A stretch of DNA of 64,000 bases from Fimbriimonadaceae bacterium (GTDB taxonomy: Bacteria; Armatimonadota; Fimbriimonadia; Fimbriimonadales; Fimbriimonadaceae). The stretch covers positions 310,001 through 374,000 of the forward strand of contig JADLBH010000037.1 in assembly GCA_020847855.1 (NCBI GenBank), in the 5' to 3' direction. The notes under the pieces were generated by a model that saw only the letters and a list, made by a program, of their open reading frames with translations, made no database searches and was not told the origin of the DNA. This document shows positions 59,244 through 64,000 of this stretch, piece after piece (positions within the stretch are counted from its first letter, which is position 1; every line of letters begins with the position of its first letter). Position numbers and translations under genes: made by a program.

Positions 59244-60926
59244 GTGGCCTGCACCTCGGTCTCGGTCTTTTGGCACGAGGCCCTGTCCCAAGGGAGAGAC
59301 CGGACCGCCTACCTGCTTCGCCAAGGTTCGGGCTACAGCGCCTTGAGCTATGGTCAGGCTTGGGAGCGCGTATATCAGGCCGCGTGCTCGGTCGCTTCCC
59401 TGGGGCTCAAGCCTGGGGATCGGCTCGGCATCGTGGGAGACACCGGGCTCGAATGGGCGTTGGTGGACTGGGCTTGCCAGACTCTGGGGATCGTCACCGT
59501 GCCCGTGTTTCCGAGCCTCCCTGCCGACCAGGCGACGCAGATCCTCCGGGATGCCGAAGCCTCTGCGGTCGTGGTACAGGACGCGGGCCAAGCAGCCAAG
59601 GTCTCGGATCTTGGGGTGCCGGTGCTCACCTTTGCGGATCTTTTTGCTCGAAAGGTGGAGCTGGAACGGTCGGCGTGGGAGAGGTCGGTCACCGAGCCGG
59701 CCCTGACCGAACTCGCGACGATCATCTACACGAGCGGGACTACAGGAGAGCCGAAAGGGGCGATGTTGGGCCACCAAGGCTTCCTCGACCTGTGCAGGGC
59801 GATCCCGGACACGCTTCCGCTCGGCCCTGACGACGTGTTTCTCTCCTGGCTCCCGATCGCCCACGTTTTCGAGCGGTTCGCGGGCCATATTCTGCCTATA
59901 TCCTTGGGCGCGAGCATCGGCTACGCCGGCTCGGTGGCCACGATCGCCTCGGACATGGCCAAGGTGAGGCCGACGATCATGCTCGTGGTGCCTCGATTCC
60001 TGGACTCGTTGCGGTCCAAGATTCAAGAAGGGATGCGCAATGCCCCCCCCCTTAGACAGAAGCTGTTCGCGCTCGCGCACGCTCAGGGGAGGGCGAGGGT
60101 CGAGGCGCTCAGTGCGCCGCTCTACCCGTTGACCGACGCTTTGGTCGGCAAGAAGCTCAGAGAGCGGGTGGGAGGACGACTTCGGTACTTTGTGAGCGGG
60201 GGGTCGGCACTCCCTCCCGATCTGTGTACCTTCTTCGGTGCCTTCGGCATCACGACGCTCCAGGGCTACGGGCTGACGGAGACCACCGCGGCCTCGTGCC
60301 TGAACGACCCGTTCGAGAACCGACCTGAGACCGTGGGCAAGCCGTTCCCGTGCCTCGAGGTGAAGATCGCCGATGACGGCGAGATCCTGATCCGTGGCTC
60401 ATCTGTCATGAAGGGCTATTGGCGCAAGCAGGCAGCGACCGCCGAAGCGATAGATCCTGAAGGCTGGTTTCACACGGGCGACCTGGGCGATCTCGAGGAT
60501 GGGCGGGTGCGAATCACGGATCGCAAGAAGGACATCCAGGTGCTCGCGAATGGGAAGAACGTAGCCCCACAGAAGGTCGAGAACCTGCTTCGTGCCGAGG
60601 CCGAGATCTCCGAGGCAGTCGTGTTCGGCGATGGCAGGAACCACTGCGTCGCCTTGATCGTCCCCGACTACGCCCATCTCCGATCCAGCCTTTCCCTCGG
60701 CAACATGACGGACGGAGAGGTGGCGGCGGACGAAAGTGCGACCAGCGAAGTGCGGCAAGCAGTGGATCGGGCGAACAAGGTCTTGGCCGACTTTGAACGA
60801 GTGCGTCAGTTTCGGACCCTGGCGGAGCCGTTCTCCCAAGAGAAGGGCGAGCTCACGCCGAGCATGAAAGTGCGCCGCAAGGTGGTTCGGGACGCCTATG
60901 CGGCCCGCCTCGCCGAGATGGACTGA
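59244..60926 (+). CDS. Long-chain fatty acid-CoA ligase (AMP-forming)
   Basis: 560 residues from a GTG at 59244. The AMP-binding P-loop is YTSGTTGEPKGAM (about 162-174), with LTETTAA (about 345-355), GWFHTGDLGDLEDGRVRITDRKKD (about 405-430) and a C-terminal lysine region (KVRRKVV) completing the acyl-adenylate fold. It activates fatty acids to acyl-CoA. The length and motifs match long-chain acyl-CoA synthetases (FadD15-like). Confidence 0.92.
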   Translation: MACTSVSVFWHEALSQGRDRTAYLLRQGSGYSALSYGQAWERVYQAACSVASLGLKPGDRLGIVGDTGLEWALVDWACQTLGIVTVPVFPSLPADQATQILRDAEASAVVVQDAGQAAKVSDLGVPVLTFADLFARKVELERSAWERSVTEPALTELATIIYTSGTTGEPKGAMLGHQGFLDLCRAIPDTLPLGPDDVFLSWLPIAHVFERFAGHILPISLGASIGYAGSVATIASDMAKVRPTIMLVVPRFLDSLRSKIQEGMRNAPPLRQKLFALAHAQGRARVEALSAPLYPLTDALVGKKLRERVGGRLRYFVSGGSALPPDLCTFFGAFGITTLQGYGLTETTAASCLNDPFENRPETVGKPFPCLEVKIADDGEILIRGSSVMKGYWRKQAATAEAIDPEGWFHTGDLGDLEDGRVRITDRKKDIQVLANGKNVAPQKVENLLRAEAEISEAVVFGDGRNHCVALIVPDYAHLRSSLSLGNMTDGEVAADESATSEVRQAVDRANKVLADFERVRQFRTLAEPFSQEKGELTPSMKVRRKVVRDAYAARLAEMD

Positions 60927-60959
60927 GGGACCTGGGGCGCAAAGTCATAGACTGGCATC

Positions 60960-61619
60960 GTGGTCAAGCGAAGTCTAGGGTTGGGAATCGCGATCCTGCT
61001 TCTCGTCGCGGCGGTGTGGATGCAGTTGCAGACCCCCAAGCCCGTCTCGAACTCGGTGAACCTTCTCGACGAGCCGCGCCACCCGGTCAGCGAGGCCATG
61101 GCGCGGGCGAGCGAGGCCCTGGCCTCGGGCACCGCCCCCTCGGCTACTCTGCGGGACGGAACGGGACGGCCCATGGAGCTCGCTTCTTTTTGGGAGTCGT
61201 CGCCCGCGGTCATCGTGTTCACCAAGGATCGGTGCCCCTGCAGCATGGAGTCGCAGACGTACTTCAGCCAGCTCGCGAAGAGCTTTCAGAGCCGGGCGCG
61301 GTTCGTTGCCGTGATGGACGCCGAGCCTGCCGCCGTCTCGAAGTACGCCGACGATTTCCGACTCCCCTATCCGGCACTGTCCGCGAAGGACGATTCCGTC
61401 TTTCAAGCGTTCGATGCCGAGCGGTCCGTCTACGTGACTCTGGTCGAGAAAGGTGGCCGGATCGCCAAGCAGTGGCCTGGCTACTCGCGTTCCATGTTGC
61501 GCGAGTTGGACCAGCGCCTCACGGTGCTCTGCGGAGGCCGATCCTCTGGTCTCGACTTCGAGGGGGCCCCAGAGAAGGCATCGTCCGGTTGCAAGTTGTT
61601 CCGACCGGTCGGTGAATAG
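60960..61619 (+). CDS. Membrane-anchored thioredoxin-like/peroxiredoxin-like protein
   Basis: 219 residues from a GTG at 60960. One N-terminal helix (LGLGIAILLLVAAVWMQL) anchors a thioredoxin fold (about 65-185): PAVIVFTKDRCPCSMESQTYF carries a C-P-C-S redox centre. AhpC/TSA-like features follow (YPALSAKDDSVFQAFDA). A C-terminal Cys pair is possible (VLCGG, SGCKLF). It likely acts in extracytoplasmic redox chemistry. Confidence 0.75.
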   Translation: MVKRSLGLGIAILLLVAAVWMQLQTPKPVSNSVNLLDEPRHPVSEAMARASEALASGTAPSATLRDGTGRPMELASFWESSPAVIVFTKDRCPCSMESQTYFSQLAKSFQSRARFVAVMDAEPAAVSKYADDFRLPYPALSAKDDSVFQAFDAERSVYVTLVEKGGRIAKQWPGYSRSMLRELDQRLTVLCGGRSSGLDFEGAPEKASSGCKLFRPVGE

Positions 61620-61620
61620 C

Positions 61621-64000
61621 CTAGACGAGGCTCACGGGGTCTACGTCGGCCACGATGCGCACCGTGCTCAGGCGGAGGGATTCTAGCACCGTGGCGATGG
61701 GGGCAAAGTCAGCTCCCGGCTCCAGCTTGAGGAGCGCGTGTCGTCGCCACTGTCCGTCCAATCGCGCCAAGGGGCAATCTGTCGGACCCAGTACCTCGCC
61801 TCGGGGCACGGCTCGTCTGAGTGCCTCGGCGACGCTCGCCGAGGCTGCGACGACCTCGGTGCGCTCGTTGCCAGAGACCACGACGTTCACGAGGCGGCGG
61901 AACGGTGGGTAGCCGGCTTCGCGGCGCTCCTGGATCTCGGCCTCGAAGAACCCCTCATAATCGTGCGCCCTCGCACAGACGATTGCCACGTGGTTTGGCT
62001 GGAACGTCTGGATCAGGACACGGCCTGGCCTTTTGGCCCGTCCCGCCCGTCCGCCCACTTGCGACAGGAGTTGGAAGGTCCGTTCCGAGGCCCGAAAGTC
62101 AGGGACGTGGAGCGAGACGTCCGCCGCGACCGCACCCACGAGGGTCACATTGGGGAAATCGAGGCCCTTGGCGACGAGCTGCGTGCCGACGAGGATATCG
62201 GTCGCTCCGGCGCGGAACGAGGCAAGCACCTCTTCCAAGGCACCGGATCTGCGGGCCACGTCACGGTCGAGCCGGGCGATCCGCGCTTGGGGGAAGAGTT
62301 CGGTCAAGCACTCTTCCAGCCTCTGCACACCGACCCCGAATCCCGCAACGCGCTGGCTCTCGCACTCTGGACAGTTGGCGGGCGCGCGCTCCGAGTGGGT
62401 GCAGTGATGACATCGCAGCTGGCCCGCCTGGCGATGATAGGCGAGCGCCACGGTGCAACGAGGGCACTCCCAGCAATGACCGCACTCCCTGCACTTGAGC
62501 ACGGGAGCATAGGCGCGCCGGTTCAAGAACAGGATCGCCTGCTCCCTTCTCTCCAAAGTGGACGCGATCTCCGCCTGCAGGCGCTCGGAGACCAGGGCGG
62601 GCTTGCGTGCGCGGAAAAGCTCGGCGAGATCGAGGGTTTCCACCGTAGGGAGGGTTGCCGCGGCTGCACGGCTTGGCAGGCGGAGCATAGCGAGCTCGCC
62701 CGTTTTTGCGCGGTGGAACGTCTCGATGCTCGGGGTCGCAGAGCCGAAGACCACTGGGCAACCGTGTCGGCGGCCATGAGACTCGGCCAGGGGCCCGGTC
62801 GAGTATCGGGGGGGGGACTCTTGCTTGAAGCTACCTTCGTGCTCCTCGTCAATCACGATCAGGCCGATGTCCTCGAGCGGGGCAAAGAGCGCCGAGCGCG
62901 CACCTAGGACGACGGACCTTCGCATCTGTCGGATGGCTGTCCAGCTTTCGAGGCGCTCGCGAGCGGAAAGGTTCGAGTGGAGCATTGCGACCCGGTCGCC
63001 AAACCTCGCTCGTAAACGGGTAAGGGTTTGGGCGGTGAGTGCGATCTCGGGTACGAGGTAGAGCACGCCTCGCCCCATTTTCAGGGCTTCGGCCATGCAT
63101 CGCATATAGACCTCGGTCTTGCCCGAGCCGGTCACGCCGAAGAGAAGAAACTTCTCGGGTCGGCGTTCGCAGACCGCCTTGGTGACTGCCTCGATGGCCG
63201 CGTCCTGATCGGGGTTCGGCTTGGGTGCGGGCAGCATCGAGGAGGCATCCTCGCCGCCAGCGACGAGCACACCGGCATCGAGCAAGGCTTGCACGGTGAC
63301 GTCGGATACTCCCGCGAGCGCCCTGATCTCCCGCGTCGGAAGTGCGCTCGTGCCAAGGCCCTGGAGCCTCATGACGGTGACGGCTTGTGCGGGCCGCTTG
63401 CGGCCAGGCCCTGCCAGGAAGCGCTCCACGACCGAAGGGTCCGGGTTCAATGCGACCATCTGCTCTCCGGACCGGCGGTCGGACCAACGCCGCAGTTCGA
63501 GGCCGCGTTCTGCGAGCCCTTTCCTCGCCAGGGTACGGAGGGCGCGCTTCATCGGGTCGGCGATCGAGCTTCCCGCCCCCTCATAGAGGATCCCCCGCTC
63601 CTGGAGCAGCTTGAGTGCCTCGGCCTGTCGCCCAGGGAGCGGCCCCGTCACCGCACTGCCGGGGCGCCACGTGACTGCCAGCCGCTCCCGAATGCCTGGA
63701 GGCGCCGCAGCGGAGAGCGCGGAGGGGAGGGGGGACAGGGTCTGCCTTGCGGTCTCCTCGATGAGGTCCATCAGGGCTTCGGGAAGGTCGAGGCCACGGA
63801 TCGGCTCGGTAAGGGGACGTAGCCGCGCCGGATCGAAGCCCAATTCTTCAGGCGAGGCCGAGCGAACCCCGAGGATGTAGCCGATCGCCCTGCGCCCGCC
63901 CAGGGGCACGATCCACGCCTCCCCTCTGCGAGCTTCAGGTGGGGCGGCATATGTGTAGCTGGCCGTGGCCCCGGCGTCCTTGGCACTTATGACGACATCG
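61621..64000 (-). CDS. priA: Primosomal protein N' (PriA), 5' end outside window
   Basis: 792 codons are visible and the frame continues past the right edge, so the start lies outside; a GTG at 63909 is internal, because the preceding residues YTYAAPPEARRGEAWIVPLGG already match the PriA N-terminus. Walker A GVTGSGKTEVYMRC and the DEEH box (IDEEHEGSFKQESPPRYS) mark the helicase. The zinc-binding Cys cluster is CRECGHCWECPRC and CHHCTH...CPEC. PriA restarts stalled replication forks. Confidence 0.97.
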   Translation of the reverse strand, partial: DVVISAKDAGATASYTYAAPPEARRGEAWIVPLGGRRAIGYILGVRSASPEELGFDPARLRPLTEPIRGLDLPEALMDLIEETARQTLSPLPSALSAAAPPGIRERLAVTWRPGSAVTGPLPGRQAEALKLLQERGILYEGAGSSIADPMKRALRTLARKGLAERGLELRRWSDRRSGEQMVALNPDPSVVERFLAGPGRKRPAQAVTVMRLQGLGTSALPTREIRALAGVSDVTVQALLDAGVLVAGGEDASSMLPAPKPNPDQDAAIEAVTKAVCERRPEKFLLFGVTGSGKTEVYMRCMAEALKMGRGVLYLVPEIALTAQTLTRLRARFGDRVAMLHSNLSARERLESWTAIRQMRRSVVLGARSALFAPLEDIGLIVIDEEHEGSFKQESPPRYSTGPLAESHGRRHGCPVVFGSATPSIETFHRAKTGELAMLRLPSRAAAATLPTVETLDLAELFRARKPALVSERLQAEIASTLERREQAILFLNRRAYAPVLKCRECGHCWECPRCTVALAYHRQAGQLRCHHCTHSERAPANCPECESQRVAGFGVGVQRLEECLTELFPQARIARLDRDVARRSGALEEVLASFRAGATDILVGTQLVAKGLDFPNVTLVGAVAADVSLHVPDFRASERTFQLLSQVGGRAGRAKRPGRVLIQTFQPNHVAIVCARAHDYEGFFEAEIQERREAGYPPFRRLVNVVVSGNERTEVVAASASVAEALRRAVPRGEVLGPTDCPLARLDGQWRRHALLKLEPGADFAPIATVLESLRLSTVRIVADVDPVSLV

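Noticed and set aside
1..64000. CRISPR arrays, tRNA or rRNA genes, insertion sequences
   Set aside because: No direct-repeat array, no clover-leaf-like TTCGAATC/GGTTCGA context with acceptor pairing, and no transposase motifs were seen in the gaps, all of which are shorter than 300 bp.

Overview
The window is a 64 kb stretch of high-GC (roughly 60-65 % by eye), gene-dense bacterial chromosome. It holds about 52 protein genes, no recognisable rRNA, tRNA or CRISPR array, and no insertion sequence. The best guess for the source is an Armatimonadota bacterium, probably Fimbriimonadia-like. The reasons are: a UBact-type ubiquitin-like modifier with Dop and a 20S proteasome beta subunit; a pseudopilin carrying the H-x9-DG type C-terminus; an SLH-domain porin together with CsaB and a DUF5693 membrane protein; an LptC/OstA-like protein, implying two membranes; and abundant TTG/GTG starts with 1-20 bp gene overlaps. 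The taxonomic call is inference.

Layout. (1) 1-13784, minus strand: an envelope/export block read right to left. It runs from a secreted protein with eleven GDDxY repeats through rhomboid, DUF5693, CsaB, an outer-membrane beta-barrel, a carboxypeptidase-regulatory-domain lipoprotein, a 907-residue secreted protein and a second lipoprotein to an LptC-like protein cut by the window edge. (2) 13768-17849, plus: alpha/beta hydrolase, pseudopilin, an LDH-fold malate/lactate dehydrogenase and a family 2 glycosyltransferase. (3) 17830-20308, minus: yceD-plsX-fabH (fatty acid and phospholipid initiation), without rpmF. (4) 20410-24168, plus: a strong promoter, then lipoprotein-dop-UBact-prcB with translational overlaps, closed by a GC-rich hairpin. 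This is the most unusual system in the window. (5) 24191-39981: housekeeping genes in short divergent or convergent units (OMP, glyS, ribE, rpoN, corC-like, dapA-like, pheA, cdaA-cdaR-GNAT, metK, a membrane protein, nfo, phosphomannomutase). (6) 40269-42200: SLH-domain porin with its own terminator. (7) 42230-53633, plus: a small exported protein, a Tricorn-like protease, recA-recX, ymdB, an exported PKD-like protein, cdsA, an ABC ATPase and valS. (8) 53623-56664, minus: comEC-dciA-recF, followed by a 226 bp gap with a cluster of DnaA-box-like 9-mers, a candidate replication origin. (9) 56645-64000: RDD protein, DUF58, rhodanese, acyl-CoA synthetase, thioredoxin-like protein, and priA cut by the right edge.

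How the parts fit. CsaB, an SLH porin and an LptC-like protein together suggest a diderm envelope in which an SLH/porin protein ties the outer membrane to a pyruvylated wall polymer. The Dop/UBact/PrcB cluster implies tagged protein turnover, but the ligase (PafA), alpha subunit (PrcA) and unfoldase (Arc/Mpa) are not here. Replication and repair genes (recA, recX, recF, dciA, priA, nfo) are spread through the right half. No gene-free stretch exceeds 300 bp; the longest are 39982-40268 (SLH porin leader) and 56419-56644 (candidate origin).
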